A DNA stretch of 64,000 nucleotides from assembly GCF_028618555.1 (NCBI RefSeq), contig NZ_JAQITD010000001.1:186001-250000 (forward strand), read 5' to 3'. This document shows, one piece after another, positions 32,501 to 41,655 of this stretch (the first letter of the stretch is position 1; every line of letters starts with the position of its first letter). Under the pieces are notes generated by a model that did not search any database, had not been told where the DNA came from, and was given only the letters and a program-made list of their open reading frames with translations. The position numbers and the translations under genes are program-made. This DNA comes from Bartonella sp. CM31XJBT. Lineage in GTDB: Bacteria > Pseudomonadota > Alphaproteobacteria > Rhizobiales > Rhizobiaceae.

Positions 32501-34187
32501 TACTTTGAATGCAAATTTAACAGGAGAAGGAGTACAAGCACAAGCTCAGGGGCATGTATCTCTAGAGAAAAATGCGCTTGATCTTCATATTAATTTGCAA
32601 AATTTATCTGCACGTTTGGCGAATGGTTTTATTGCAGGACAAGCGCTTGATGGGACAGTGATAGGTAAAGTTGATATTGGTGGAACAATGAAGGATCCAT
32701 CTGCTCATTTTGAGCTTTCTAGTCAAAATTTAACCTCTATGACGCATAAAGGACCGATGTCAATCAATATAAATGCTCGTGGTTCTTATAAAAAATCGAC
32801 ATTTCATATTGAAAATATGATAGCTACTGGAGATAAAGGATTAGATCTTTCCATCCATGGGCCTGTGTCTCTTAATGGTTCAGAGGCAAAATTAAACGTT
32901 AAAGGGATAATGCCTCTTGATTTTGTTAATCTCTTATTAGCCAAGCGTGGTGCACATATAACGGGTACAGCAAGAATTGATACAGCTCTTAATGGGGCGT
33001 TATCAAAGCCACAATTGTTAGGAAATATTTCTATAGGCGACGGTAGCTTTTTTGATTCACAAACAAATGTAGGATTGAATAATATAAAGCTTGAAGGCAA
33101 ATTGAAAGGTGATCATATCCTTATAGAGAAAGCTTCAGCTTCTTCGTTTGAGGGGGGGGGAATTTCTGCTTCAGGTCGTATCTCTAATAGTCTAGAGACA
33201 GATTTGATATTTCATCTTGATAATGCCAATTATAATGATGGTTCTATGATTCTGGCAACATTATCAGGTGAGATGACAATGACAGGTCATTTTTTAAATA
33301 ATCTTGTTCTTGGTGGTGATATCATCGTTGAAAAAGCTGAAGTTTTTGTTCCTGATCATTTTAAAAGTGCCAAGTTTCTTGATGTTAGAAATAAGAATTT
33401 AACTAAATCGATTCAAACAACACTTGAACGTGCTGATGTTAAGAACACGAACAAAAGCAAAAGCCGTATAGTTACACAAGAATCGTCATCTGTCGTGCTA
33501 TCAAATATGCGTATTACAGCACGCAATCAATTTTTTGTACGCGGAAAAGGCTTAGATGCTGAACTGGGAGGACGCATTAATCTAGCAGGTCCATTGAATG
33601 ATGTGCATCCAGTTGGTGAATTTAGAATGATTCGTGGACGTTTTGATATCCTGTCGCAACGTCTTAATTTTGATCAAGGACAAGCGAGTTTTAGTGGTAA
33701 TCTTAATCCTACGGTTTATTTTGTAACCAACAATAACAGTGGTGATATTCGCGTCACTGTAACTGTAAGTGGGACGGTTGATAATCTTGATATTAATTTT
33801 TCTTCACAACCAAATTTGCCTCAGGATGAGATTTTGGCTCGTTTGATTTTTAATCGCTCTCTTAATGAATTATCACCATTTCAGATTGCTCAACTTGCAG
33901 CAGCAGCGGCTGATCTTGCAGGTGCTTCTAATACATCTTTGTTGAATACTTTACGAACTAAAATTGGACTTGATGATCTTGATGTTATCGTTAATGAGAA
34001 GGGTAATACAGGCTTACGTATTGGACGCTACATACACAATAATATTTATTTGGGCTTTGAAGCAGGGTCTGATGGAACGACGAAAGGGACAATTAATTTA
34101 GATATTTCGCGTCATCTCAAAGCTAAAGGTGCTATAGGAAATGAACAAAATTCTAGTATAGGTCTCTTTTATGAAAGAGATTATTAA
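29529..34187 (+). CDS. tamB: TamB, periplasm-spanning translocation/lipid-transfer protein
   Basis: A very long protein (1552 residues) with one N-terminal membrane anchor (about residues 7-25) and a continuous beta-rich body, the hallmark of AsmA-like TamB proteins that bridge the periplasm. The last about 350 residues form the conserved TamB domain (former DUF490): LNFDQGQASFSGNLNPTVYF, then SSQPNLPQDEILARLIFNRS. It is translationally coupled to tamA (TAATG overlap). Length is in the alphaproteobacterial range, with no frameshift. It is followed by a repeat-filled spacer. Confidence 0.94.
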   Translation: MKKGVRLSAFFFVFLFFGVGGFVFAQRGDILPSSEMKTDDRSWFVSLIERKLSAPNRQVRLHNMQGTLSSQTSIDTITVSDKKGVWLKITNAKMDWNRLALLRGRMDINQLSVEQVTFLRKPQGNSSFVSSLETGKFSLPKLPLALSINTLTAQHVTFEQNLFGFSADMSLKGNFTLASGNFDVDIAAHRLDAPGSFSVLTKISDSNRTAQIDISANEPQNGILANIFNIEQCPALNLVLKGDGTFDDLVIKLSLESDHHSIVDGNVILASVPEGQSFSTKLEGTLSPLIPSQYRSLFESNITLKAKARRTKEGVTHLDQMVIQNKAMNVIANAEITADGFLRRLFVDGKMALDNEKDSVHLPISDVPKSANTLALNIDYGREGQQSWSGRLVVNHLSNKNIYIRDAIFDMGGVSENLDNAASRHVGVQVKGTLQGVKKIKGALVENLSQAVHVHLDTDIVSNKPILIHDLSVTAQGFSSWLKGTMENFVFKGDLGLKAQTLTPLEVFSKQSLSGSADIKAKGTISLLSGIFDLQLSGMADDMKIGMQSFDRLFKGNITLSGGVTRNTRGVIFRHFNLKNQYTNIEANGYFSDESAKMDLSAQISDLSKLDPKISGALTIQSTARGRNSHIKLNTRAHIAEALIVGKKLQNTTLNIDAFVDNTAPITSLTGVVKGEGIFAKKPLHLSASFEDSHKIRKLKNIDIRGGSAKITGDLSQQLGGFLKGALHIDADDISVLSALFLQDGSGKVKGDFIFDEQNGRQKTNVKAHVNHLNFSKNKIKKLAIDADIFDPFGMTQFEGVINAEHIQTPLVMVNRLNAHADRNNGQTVFTVQAMLHDTLNARLSGRLMVEELPESIKREVQIETVDLKQHTFHATLPKPSIIAFDKDGMTINELGIAINGGNIILAGNIQDTMNLQLTMNALPAALVNLWKSDLGAAGSVTGQVMIRGHLKKPNITYDIKGEGLTTVAFQDKKIMPFSLSATGNTVDQNLTLNANLTGEGVQAQAQGHVSLEKNALDLHINLQNLSARLANGFIAGQALDGTVIGKVDIGGTMKDPSAHFELSSQNLTSMTHKGPMSININARGSYKKSTFHIENMIATGDKGLDLSIHGPVSLNGSEAKLNVKGIMPLDFVNLLLAKRGAHITGTARIDTALNGALSKPQLLGNISIGDGSFFDSQTNVGLNNIKLEGKLKGDHILIEKASASSFEGGGISASGRISNSLETDLIFHLDNANYNDGSMILATLSGEMTMTGHFLNNLVLGGDIIVEKAEVFVPDHFKSAKFLDVRNKNLTKSIQTTLERADVKNTNKSKSRIVTQESSSVVLSNMRITARNQFFVRGKGLDAELGGRINLAGPLNDVHPVGEFRMIRGRFDILSQRLNFDQGQASFSGNLNPTVYFVTNNNSGDIRVTVTVSGTVDNLDINFSSQPNLPQDEILARLIFNRSLNELSPFQIAQLAAAAADLAGASNTSLLNTLRTKIGLDDLDVIVNEKGNTGLRIGRYIHNNIYLGFEAGSDGTTKGTINLDISRHLKAKGAIGNEQNSSIGLFYERDY

Positions 34188-34473
34188 AGATTGAATTTTA
34201 AAAAAACAATTTCTTCGTTTTTTGTCTTTCATTTCTAAATCTGAGGAAGGAGGCATAGACTAGAAATCCTATAAAAGAAGAAGCTTTTTGTTGAGGCGTG
34301 AAGAGATATATCTGAAATATTCGATTTTTTGTTATGCTATTCTCTAAAGGGACAAAATCTTCACGAAAGATAGTATATTATTTTGCTGCTATATATTTAT
34401 TCTAGAGAAATACCTTACCTTGTTTTCAAGCCCATATCGTGCTGTTGCCTAAAGAATGTAGTGTGTGCAATAT

Positions 34474-34500
34474 ATTGATTTATAAAGATAATTTATTGTT
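34474..34500 (+). repeat. Left-terminus motif of the dispersed repeat, copy D
   Basis: Begins ATTGATTTATAAAGATAA and ends TATTGTT; identical to copy A (15227-15253) except for one base. The unit continues with TTCAACTTGAATTAGAACTT and runs into the integrase remnant. Confidence 0.75.
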
Positions 34501-34659
34501 ATTCAACTTGAATTAGAACTTTGAATATCGTACGAATCTCTTTCGTATTGAATCAATCAAAACCATTCGGCTTGTATGCTACAAGCGGGGAATCCTGTGT
34601 GGATAAAACTATTAAGAAATGACTAAAAATGCCTCTTATGAATCATCTCGAGAGCTAAG

Positions 34660-34925
34660 AGCTGTCGCAACATTAGGGACTGGCAGAATAGTGTGAATGG
34701 TGCCGGTTTATTACTCCATAAGCGTAAAGATAGAGGGGGTTAATGGATTTATCGTTATACAATTCACGAATGTTATCGCGAAATGGGCTTAGGGAAGACT
34801 TTGAGAGAGGTCTCTTTAAAACAAGTACGTGAATTTGCAACACAATGGCATTCTGTTTTTACGTGAAGGACATGATTCCATTAAAGACCGTCAAAAGCAT
34901 GAGGCAAGCAGAGAATTCATAAGAT
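34660..34925 (+). pseudogene. Tyrosine-recombinase (phage integrase) N-terminal remnant, copy D
   Basis: Reads NGAGLLLHKRKDRGG, an in-frame TAA at 34741-34743, then WIYRYTIHECYREMGLG and REVSLKQVREFATQWHSVF, a frame change in a T-run near 34858, then LREGHDSIKDRQKHEAS. This is the arm-binding N-terminal domain found in P4-type integrases. The TAA is one step from CAA, and the frameshift looks like one extra T. The catalytic domain is absent: nothing recognisable follows. The product cannot be functional. Confidence 0.8.
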
Positions 34926-34994
34926 ATCGATTTTATTGTCAAACGCATTTAAAGCAATATTTTTTAATAATAAAAATTACCTATTATTTTAGAT

Positions 34995-35400
34995 TTTTGT
35001 TTATTGTGTCTTGAATGAGATCACTTTTCTTATAACGAATAGCTCCCCAAACAGAATACTCCAAAATATAACATTATTGTGTTGCAAGTTTATGTACTTG
35101 TTTTAAAGGAACATTTCTCAATGTGCGCTTGAGTCTATTTCATAAGATTGCTTGTGAAATGGTATAAAGTACCTCTTATGAATGGTATAAAATCTACACT
35201 ACCGTTATTAATAAAGGTATAAGTATTTGCTAAAGCTATAAGCCGGCATTATCATTCTATTTTCCAGCTTTTTATGTTGCTGACAATCTTTTCACTTGAA
35301 AGTGTAGAGGTATTTTTATTGCTTATCTTAAGAGTTTTTATGCATATACCAATATCTCTTATGACGTACAACAAGCGCTTTTGATTGATTCATCATAAAT
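34995..35400 (+). repeat. Right-hand dispersed repeat, copy downstream of the integrase remnant
   Basis: Shares TTTAAAGGAACATTTCTCAA, ATGGTATAAAATCTA, TATCATTCTATTTTCCA and GAGGTATTTTTATTGCTTA with the other right-hand copies. The terminal inverted motif is not recognised here. Boundaries are approximate. Confidence 0.5.
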
Positions 35401-35626
35401 ATAAAGAAAATTTGCAATAAGCAAATTACATCTTATCTTTTGCATTCAACAAAACAACGAGTAAAGTTTTCATCTAAATCCAAGGATTTTATTTTCAATA
35501 AACCATAAATTCTTTACCAATTCTTGATTGAAGTAATGCTTTTTCTTGATAACAAGTCTTTTTTTATAAATGGAGCATTACCTTCTATCCATTTTTTATT
35601 TCAAATCTTATTTAAGGATCTAGAAA

Positions 35627-37393
35627 TTAGGAGGTATGTTTTTTGAACTGGATATTATGAAGTTTTTTATAAAACCCATTTTCTTTTGCTAGCAATTCTT
35701 TTTGAGTACCTTGTTCAATTAGTTGTCCATTTTGTATGACCACAATTTTATGAGCACGAGCAATCGTTGAAAGGCGATGAGCAATAATGATCGTTGTGCG
35801 TCCTTTAGTAAGGTGGTGAATGGCTTCATTAATTTGTGCTTCTGTGTGTGAATCGAGCGCACTTGTTGCTTCATCAAGAATCAGAATTTCACTATCGTGA
35901 ATCATTGCTCTAGCGATAGCGAGTCGTTGTTTTTGCCCCCCTGAAAGATTACAGCCATTATCACCTATCTGTGTATCATAACCATTTGGCAAACTCATAA
36001 TAAAGTCATGAGCATTTGCTGCTTTTGCTGCTTCGATAATTTCGTCATCACTAGCCCCTTCTTTTCCAAGCCCGATATTATATTTAACAGTTCCTTGAAA
36101 GAGAAAAGTATCCTGTCCTACATAGGCCATCAGGTTTCTCAGAGAGCGAAATGTTGTGTAGCGAATGTCTTGATCATTAATCAATATGCGTCCTTTTGTG
36201 GGGTCATAGAGGCGCATAATAAGGTTGATAAGGGTTGATTTTCCCGAACCGGATGGTCCCACCAATGCTGTCATTTTTCCGGCTTCTATTTCTAGGTTGA
36301 TGTCTTTCAATATCATTTTGTTATTAGTGTATGCAAAAGAAACATGTTCGAAACGAATAGTTCCTTGCGTTTTATTCAGATCTTTAGCTTCTTTATGTTC
36401 TACAACTGTAAGGGGACAATCGAGTATTTCAAACATCGTACGGATATTGACCAAGCCAGATTCAATTTTAACACGTACATTTGCTAGTCTTTTTGCGGGT
36501 TCATAAGCTAAAAGTAAAGCAACAATAAAGGACATAAATTCACCTTGAACACCTGCGCGTTGGGTTGCAAGATAACCGGAAAAACAAATAATACCTGCAA
36601 TGGCAACACCCGTGAGTGTTTCCATAATTGGATTGGTAATAGCTTCGAGTGTTGCAATACTGTTTGTTTGTTTTTCAACATCACAAATGGCTTTGTCCAT
36701 CCGTTTTTTCATGACTTCTTCTAGTGAAAAGGCCTTGATGATTCGAATACCAACAGCCGTTTCCTGTACGATTTTGATAATTTCACCAAGTGAAAGGAGC
36801 TCTTTTTCCATCAAGCTGCGAACGCGTTTTAAAGCCATTCGAACGCCTAAAAAAGCTAGTGGTCCTACGATTAAAGTAATGGAGATTAACACAAAGTTTT
36901 GAATGAACATGACAAGCAACAGACCACTAACGGAAAGCAAATCACGTACAAAAGTTGTGATAATAGTATCAATTATATTACGTACGGCTGTTGCATTATG
37001 AGTTACACGAACAAGAAGATCAGATGAAGTATTATTATGATAAAAAGAGACTCCTTGTTCCATAAGTCGTGCAAAAATTTTACGCTGTTGTTCAGCAATG
37101 ATACTGTTGCCTGCTTTGTTTAGAAAGTAAGTTTGGAAAAAAGTTGCAACTCCTTTGAGAATAAAGATAAAAGCAATGAAGCTAGAAATCAAAACAATCA
37201 TAGGAAAATTTTGTGCATCAATAATCTGATTAACAACATCCCGCATAATCCATGCACTGGTTGCTGTGGTACAAGAAATGATGATCATTGAGAAGATAGC
37301 CGCACTGTACCAACGCATATGTTTACGAAAATTTTCTCGTAAAAGGCGGATAATAAGATGTTTGTCGAAAGAGGAAATTTGTTTTTTAGCCAT
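35627..37393 (-). CDS. MsbA-like ABC exporter (fused permease and ATPase)
   Basis: A 588-residue half-transporter: six membrane segments in about residues 25-300, then an ATPase domain with Walker A GPSGSGKST (about 376-384), the signature LSGGQKQR (about 482), Walker B ILILDEATSALD (about 502) and the H-loop AHRLSTI. It works as a homodimer in the inner membrane. The closest familiar group is the lipid A/multidrug exporter MsbA, and a role in lipid export is plausible, but sequence alone cannot exclude a drug or peptide substrate. It stands alone on the minus strand after a repeat spacer. Confidence 0.9.
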   Translation of the reverse strand: MAKKQISSFDKHLIIRLLRENFRKHMRWYSAAIFSMIIISCTTATSAWIMRDVVNQIIDAQNFPMIVLISSFIAFIFILKGVATFFQTYFLNKAGNSIIAEQQRKIFARLMEQGVSFYHNNTSSDLLVRVTHNATAVRNIIDTIITTFVRDLLSVSGLLLVMFIQNFVLISITLIVGPLAFLGVRMALKRVRSLMEKELLSLGEIIKIVQETAVGIRIIKAFSLEEVMKKRMDKAICDVEKQTNSIATLEAITNPIMETLTGVAIAGIICFSGYLATQRAGVQGEFMSFIVALLLAYEPAKRLANVRVKIESGLVNIRTMFEILDCPLTVVEHKEAKDLNKTQGTIRFEHVSFAYTNNKMILKDINLEIEAGKMTALVGPSGSGKSTLINLIMRLYDPTKGRILINDQDIRYTTFRSLRNLMAYVGQDTFLFQGTVKYNIGLGKEGASDDEIIEAAKAANAHDFIMSLPNGYDTQIGDNGCNLSGGQKQRLAIARAMIHDSEILILDEATSALDSHTEAQINEAIHHLTKGRTTIIIAHRLSTIARAHKIVVIQNGQLIEQGTQKELLAKENGFYKKLHNIQFKKHTS

Positions 37394-37457
37394 GAAGTGC
37401 TTCTATATTCTCTCATTATTTTATGCAAGATTGAAACACTCTTAATTAAAAAGCCCC

Positions 37458-37643
37458 TTAATCTTTTTTACAAAAATAGTCTTTTCTTTCAAGGCTCATC
37501 ATATCAATTTCACGACGGCGAGAGTGAAGAATGTAGTGCAAAGTTTCTGTAAAAGGTATAACGAAAATTCGTTGTTCATCATTATTTTTAGTTTTCAATA
37601 AAAGATACCGGCGGGTTTCACTATTGTATTTACCAATTTCCAT
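37458..37643 (-). CDS. Small hypothetical protein (61 aa)
   Basis: A 61-residue, highly charged protein with no membrane segment. I do not recognise the family. The ATG has AAAGG about ten bases upstream, but that ribosome-site-like sequence lies in the right-hand repeat tail, so the gene start may be an accident of the repeat. It lies 64 bases upstream of the ABC exporter on the same strand. It could be a genuine small gene or a chance open frame. Confidence 0.4.
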   Translation of the reverse strand: MEIGKYNSETRRYLLLKTKNNDEQRIFVIPFTETLHYILHSRRREIDMMSLERKDYFCKKD

Positions 37644-37850
37644 ATTGTGATAGCCTTTGGCACTTGAAATGGCTCACAAAAAACATTTCTGCTTTTTTAA
37701 TAATTTTTTATGTATCATCTCCATTTGTGATGTGTAAGCAAACAATTTCGCCGCATTGCATGATAAGAGTGCTTGAAATAAGAAGGCCTTACAATGTTTG
37801 AGCTTTCTCATTTAATATGCAAAATAACGAATTCTTCTTATAAATCGATC
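37640..37850 (+). repeat. Right-hand repeat tail near infC
   Basis: The stretch TGATAGCCTTTGGCACTTGA matches 62403 onward (one mismatch), and the rest of the 210 bases follows the same order up to a degenerate terminus ATAACGAATTCTTCTTATAAATC near 37824-37845. This is the tail only; no left part is present. Confidence 0.5.
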
Positions 37851-37890
37851 AAGCATTATTAAACTCTTAAAAGGCTTTATACACATTTAT

Positions 37891-37929
37891 AAAACCTTAA
37901 AAGCACCACAAAAACTCTATGTGGTGCTT
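37891..37929 (-). terminator. Rho-independent terminator after infC
   Basis: A perfect 10-bp stem (AAGCACCACA with TGTGGTGCTT) around a 9-base loop lies 60 bases beyond the infC stop; on the minus strand it is followed by TTAAGGTTTT. It shows that infC is not cotranscribed with further ribosomal genes. Confidence 0.8.
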
Positions 37930-37988
37930 CTAAAAATACCATACGCTCATGCTGATGAGTTGCATGCGAATATTATTCCAATGCAAAA

Positions 37989-38525
37989 CTATTTAGGTGC
38001 TATCACCATCATCATTTGCCGGCCTTCAAGCTTTGGCTCCAATTCGATTTTGGCAATTTCACTTGTATCTTCTTTCACACGCTGAAGAAGCTTTAATCCA
38101 AGATCTTGGTGAGCCATCTCACGACCACGAAAACGCAAAGTAATCTTTACTTTATCACCATGATCAATAAAGCGATGAACAGCCTTGAGCTTGACTCCAT
38201 AATCATGGACATCAACATTTGGGCGCATCTTAATCTCTTTGATTTCGATGACTTTTTGCTTCTTACGTGTTTCAGCAGCTTTTTTTTGGGTTTGATATTT
38301 TAATTTTCCCAAATCGATGATTTTACATACGGGTGGCTCTGCATTTGGTACAATCTCAACCAAATCAAGTCCCGCATCTGCAGCCATAGCAAGAGCTTCT
38401 TGTATCGCAACAACTCCCTGATGTTGTCCCTCATCATTGATAAGCTGAACATGAGGTACCCGAATATCCTTATTTGAACGTGGTCCGTCTTTTTGGGTAG
38501 GTGTCATTTTAAACGGTTTACGAAT
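37989..38525 (-). CDS. infC: Translation initiation factor IF-3 (AUU start codon)
   Basis: Initiation factor 3 binds the 30S subunit, checks the start codon and prevents premature 50S joining. The N-domain ([22 protein letters not shown]), linker and C-domain ([39 protein letters not shown]) are complete. I place the start at an ATT at 38525 instead of the ATG at 38507: TAAGGAG lies eight bases upstream of the ATT, and the added residues (IRKPFK) match the usual alphaproteobacterial N-terminus (RRPF.). An AUU start is the known autoregulatory device of infC. rpmI and rplT do not follow. It is divergent from the hydrolase gene. Confidence 0.95.
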   Translation of the reverse strand: MRKPFKMTPTQKDGPRSNKDIRVPHVQLINDEGQHQGVVAIQEALAMAADAGLDLVEIVPNAEPPVCKIIDLGKLKYQTQKKAAETRKKQKVIEIKEIKMRPNVDVHDYGVKLKAVHRFIDHGDKVKITLRFRGREMAHQDLGLKLLQRVKEDTSEIAKIELEPKLEGRQMMMVIAPK

Positions 38526-38702
38526 GGTTTATGCTCCTTAAATTTTGATTCAACTACAGTTAATTTAATATACAATTATGCACCTAAAAACAACTATAAT
38601 TCGTGTTATTTTCATTATTTGATTTATTACTTTTTGGAATGATTTAGATTATAAAAGTTTTCTCTTAATTTAAAGAAATTGTTTTATGGAGGATAAAGAA
38701 TC

Positions 38703-39482
38703 ATGGATCAACATATTCCTTGTCAGTTTTTTTCGTTTGAGAACACCACACTTGCAGTACGCTATCGCAAGGGGCGCCAATCTCCAGGTTTGGTTTGGCT
38801 TCCTGGCTATCAATCCGATATGTTGGGAAGTAAGGCAACGTTAGTTGATCAGTTTGCTCAGAAGAATGATTTGTCTTGTTTACGTTTTGATTATTCTGGA
38901 CATGGAGAATCTGAAGGTGATTTTTTTCAAGGAACAATTTCGCGTTGGGTTAAGGAAAGTTTAGCGACTTTTGAAACCTATTGTGAGGGTCCACAAATTT
39001 TGATTGGTTCCTCTATGGGTGGGTGGATTGCACTAAGGCTTGCTATGATGCTAGCACAGAAAAATAAGAAGCTTGCTGGCATGATATTGATTGCTCCAGC
39101 GCCTGATTTTACACAAACATTGGTGGAACCAAAATTAGGCCCAGAAGAATGGAAGATTTTGGAAGAAAAAGGCTATATTGAACGACCTTCTGTTGATGAT
39201 ACAGAGCCAATGCCCTTTACAAAAACATTAATTGAAGATGGGCGCGAAAATTGTGTTATGAAAGGATGCATTGATGTTGGGTGTCCAGTCCATATTCTAC
39301 AAGGGATGGAAGATGAAGATATTCCCTATCAGCATACATTGACTTTACTTGATCATTTACCTCTCCATGATGTAACGTTGACACTTGTTCGTGATGCTGA
39401 TCATCGCTTTTCTCGTCCACAAGATTTAGATTGCCTTGAAACAGTATTGAGATCTTTTATTAATCAGATTAATGCAAAATAA
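38703..39482 (+). CDS. Alpha/beta hydrolase (ABHD10-like)
   Basis: A 259-residue alpha/beta-hydrolase. The nucleophile elbow GSSMGG puts the serine at residue 104, and the catalytic histidine is in DADHRF (about 234). The oxyanion-side segment LPGYQSDM and RFDYSGHGES are typical. The pattern resembles mitochondrial ABHD10 and its alphaproteobacterial relatives, which act on thioesters or acyl-glucuronides; the true substrate is not known. A GGAGG lies just upstream of the ATG. It lies 31 bases before the YgjP-type gene and is probably cotranscribed with it. Confidence 0.85.
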   Translation: MDQHIPCQFFSFENTTLAVRYRKGRQSPGLVWLPGYQSDMLGSKATLVDQFAQKNDLSCLRFDYSGHGESEGDFFQGTISRWVKESLATFETYCEGPQILIGSSMGGWIALRLAMMLAQKNKKLAGMILIAPAPDFTQTLVEPKLGPEEWKILEEKGYIERPSVDDTEPMPFTKTLIEDGRENCVMKGCIDVGCPVHILQGMEDEDIPYQHTLTLLDHLPLHDVTLTLVRDADHRFSRPQDLDCLETVLRSFINQINAK

Positions 39483-39513
39483 GGGGTACATTTATTGATG
39501 AAGATAAAAATAT

Positions 39514-40260
39514 ATGAGCATTTCTAAACAGCATTTTATTTTTTCTGATCGCTCTGTACCTGTACGGGTGCGGGAAAATAAGTATGCACGCCGTCTTACC
39601 TTACGTATTGATGCCAGCAGTCAAGAGATTTGTGTAACAACACCACCAGCGATAAGTCTCTGTACGATTCAAAGTTTTATTGAAAAGCATCGATCTTGGA
39701 TTGAGGCACGTCTTGCTCGTTTACAAATCTCTCATGAAAATGCTTATCTCAAAGAGGGGGCAATGATTCCTTTATTAGGTGTTTCCCATACCATAAAGCA
39801 TAGAGAAGGGCGTGGGGTAACAGAAATCCTTACAGCAGATGCGGAGCAAGGACCTAAAATTATTGTTTATGGTCAATTAGAATATCTCCCAAGACGCATT
39901 GCTGACGTTTTGAAAAAACAAGCAGCACTTATTATAACACCTTTGGTGGCACATTATGCCCATAAAGTAGAGCGTAAAGTCAAATCAATTTGTTATAAAG
40001 ATACGAGAAGTCGTTGGGGATCTTGTTCAATAGATAAGCGTCTTTCTTTTTCTTGGCGCCTTGTTATGGCACCAAAAGAAGTTGTGGAATATGTTGTTGC
40101 TCATGAGGTTGCTCATCTTGTTGAAATGAATCACGGACCAAGATTTTGGGCTCTTTGTGAAGAGCTATGTCCTGATAGTAAAACGTACCGTGCTTGGTTG
40201 AAGGAAAATGCCCATAGATTGCAAGCAATTAATTTTGATTCATATAATTTAGAGGCGTAA
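39514..40260 (+). CDS. YgjP/DUF45-family zinc metallopeptidase
   Basis: A 248-residue protein of the M48-like YgjP group. The zinc motif HEVAH is at residues 197-201 with a third ligand at His207 (EMNHGPRFW), preceded by the family's SRWGSCS block (about 166-172). No membrane segment is present, so it is probably cytoplasmic. Members are often associated with restriction or repair loci, but no such neighbour is seen here. Its physiological role is unknown. Confidence 0.88.
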   Translation: MSISKQHFIFSDRSVPVRVRENKYARRLTLRIDASSQEICVTTPPAISLCTIQSFIEKHRSWIEARLARLQISHENAYLKEGAMIPLLGVSHTIKHREGRGVTEILTADAEQGPKIIVYGQLEYLPRRIADVLKKQAALIITPLVAHYAHKVERKVKSICYKDTRSRWGSCSIDKRLSFSWRLVMAPKEVVEYVVAHEVAHLVEMNHGPRFWALCEELCPDSKTYRAWLKENAHRLQAINFDSYNLEA

Positions 40261-40482
40261 AAAACTTTCAAATGAAGGCAACATTTAACGGAACTTTTTG
40301 TTGAGTGTTTTGTTGTGTGTGTGCTTGCTCATGTATAATGAGGAAGCCATTGAAGCTCTCAGCACGATTGTTCTCCCCTGCTTGGTTTGCTGAGTGTCTT
40401 CAATGTTTTTTCTTTATCTTTTTTGTAATTCAGCGTAATAACCTTAAGTTCCGATGACTTATAAAAAATGGGAAGGGACCTT

Positions 40483-41655
40483 ATGCCTGTTCTTACAGAT
40501 CCACTTCAGCTACTAAAGAGACTTATCCGTTGTCCTTCTGTTACACCTCATGAAGCGGGGGCTTTATCAACTTTGGAACAATTTTTGAAAAAAATGGGAT
40601 TTCACGTCGAGCGCCCTATTTTTACGGATAAAAATACAGATAATGTTGAAAATCTTTATGCAAAAATGGGAAATGAAGGACCCCATCTTATGTTTGCGGG
40701 TCATACAGATGTCGTACCACCAGGTGCATTGGAAGATTGGACTTATTCACCTTTTGAAGCTGTCATAGATCAGGGGAAATTATATGGGCGGGGTGCTGTT
40801 GATATGAAGGGCGGAATCGCTTGTTTTATTGCGGCGCTAGCGCGAGTTCTTGAGAAACGATCCATTAAAGGAATGGTAAGTTTTTTGATTACCGGTGATG
40901 AAGAGGGACCTGCTGTTAATGGTACCGTCAAACTTCTCAAATGGGCAGAAAAAAAAGGCGAAAAATGGACTGCGGCTCTTGTGGGGGAACCAACAAGTGT
41001 AAAGACTGTTGGGGATGTCATCAAAATCGGTCGCCGCGGATCGATTTCTGGTATCATTACCGTGAAAGGTCGCCAAGGTCATGTTGCTTTTCCAGAGCGG
41101 GCTGCTAATCCCTTGCCTTTGGCAAGTAAGCTTATTCAAGCATTGACACAAACTGCTTTAGATAAAGGGACAGAGAATTTTCAACCCAGTAATCTAGAGC
41201 TAACAAGCATCGATACTGGTAATTTAGCGGTCAATGTTATCCCAGCGCAGACAACAGTTCATTTTAATATACGCTACAATGATCTTTGGACAAAAGAAAC
41301 ACTGATGAAGGAAATTGAAAAGCGTCTTGCTTTGGTGCAATCAAAAAACAATGGTGACCAATATCCCTCTTATCAGCTTGAATGGATTCCAAGTTTAGGA
41401 GATGTTTTTTTGACCAAAAATGATAAACTCATTCAAACTTTATCCAATGCTATTAAAAGTGTAACAGGGAATATACCAGAATGTTCCACTTCTGGTGGTA
41501 CTTCAGATGCGCGATTTATTAAGGATTATTGCCCAGTGATTGAATTTGGCTTACCAGGGCAAACGATGCATATGGTAGATGAGTGTGTGGCCCTTGATGC
41601 AGTGGAAACTCTTACTACTATTTATGAGCGTTTTATTATTGAATTTTTTGCATAA
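40483..41655 (+). CDS. dapE: Succinyl-diaminopimelate desuccinylase
   Basis: A 390-residue M20-family zinc enzyme that removes succinate from N-succinyl-LL-diaminopimelate, a step to lysine and to the meso-diaminopimelate of peptidoglycan. The metal ligands are visible: GHTDVVPPG (His74), [10 protein letters not shown] (Asp107) and DEEGP (Glu140/141), with [12 protein letters not shown] and QTMHMVDE later. I chose ATG 40483, which has GGGAAGGGA just upstream; the ATG at 40468 would overlap that site. It stands 222 bases after the YgjP gene and probably has its own promoter. The following spacer is 1.6 kb. Confidence 0.95.
   Translation: MPVLTDPLQLLKRLIRCPSVTPHEAGALSTLEQFLKKMGFHVERPIFTDKNTDNVENLYAKMGNEGPHLMFAGHTDVVPPGALEDWTYSPFEAVIDQGKLYGRGAVDMKGGIACFIAALARVLEKRSIKGMVSFLITGDEEGPAVNGTVKLLKWAEKKGEKWTAALVGEPTSVKTVGDVIKIGRRGSISGIITVKGRQGHVAFPERAANPLPLASKLIQALTQTALDKGTENFQPSNLELTSIDTGNLAVNVIPAQTTVHFNIRYNDLWTKETLMKEIEKRLALVQSKNNGDQYPSYQLEWIPSLGDVFLTKNDKLIQTLSNAIKSVTGNIPECSTSGGTSDARFIKDYCPVIEFGLPGQTMHMVDECVALDAVETLTTIYERFIIEFFA

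Larger units (their letters stand above)
34188..35626. other. 1.4-kb spacer with left and right repeat parts
   Basis: Contains the best left terminus (34474-34500), the best preserved integrase remnant (about 34660-34925) and a right-hand repeat part (about 34995-35400), all on the + strand and in that order. No working gene is seen. Confidence 0.65.

Noticed and set aside
34829-35014. Separate small gene downstream of tamB
   Set aside because: Its first part is the shifted continuation of the integrase remnant (LREGHDSIKDRQKHEAS), not an independent gene.
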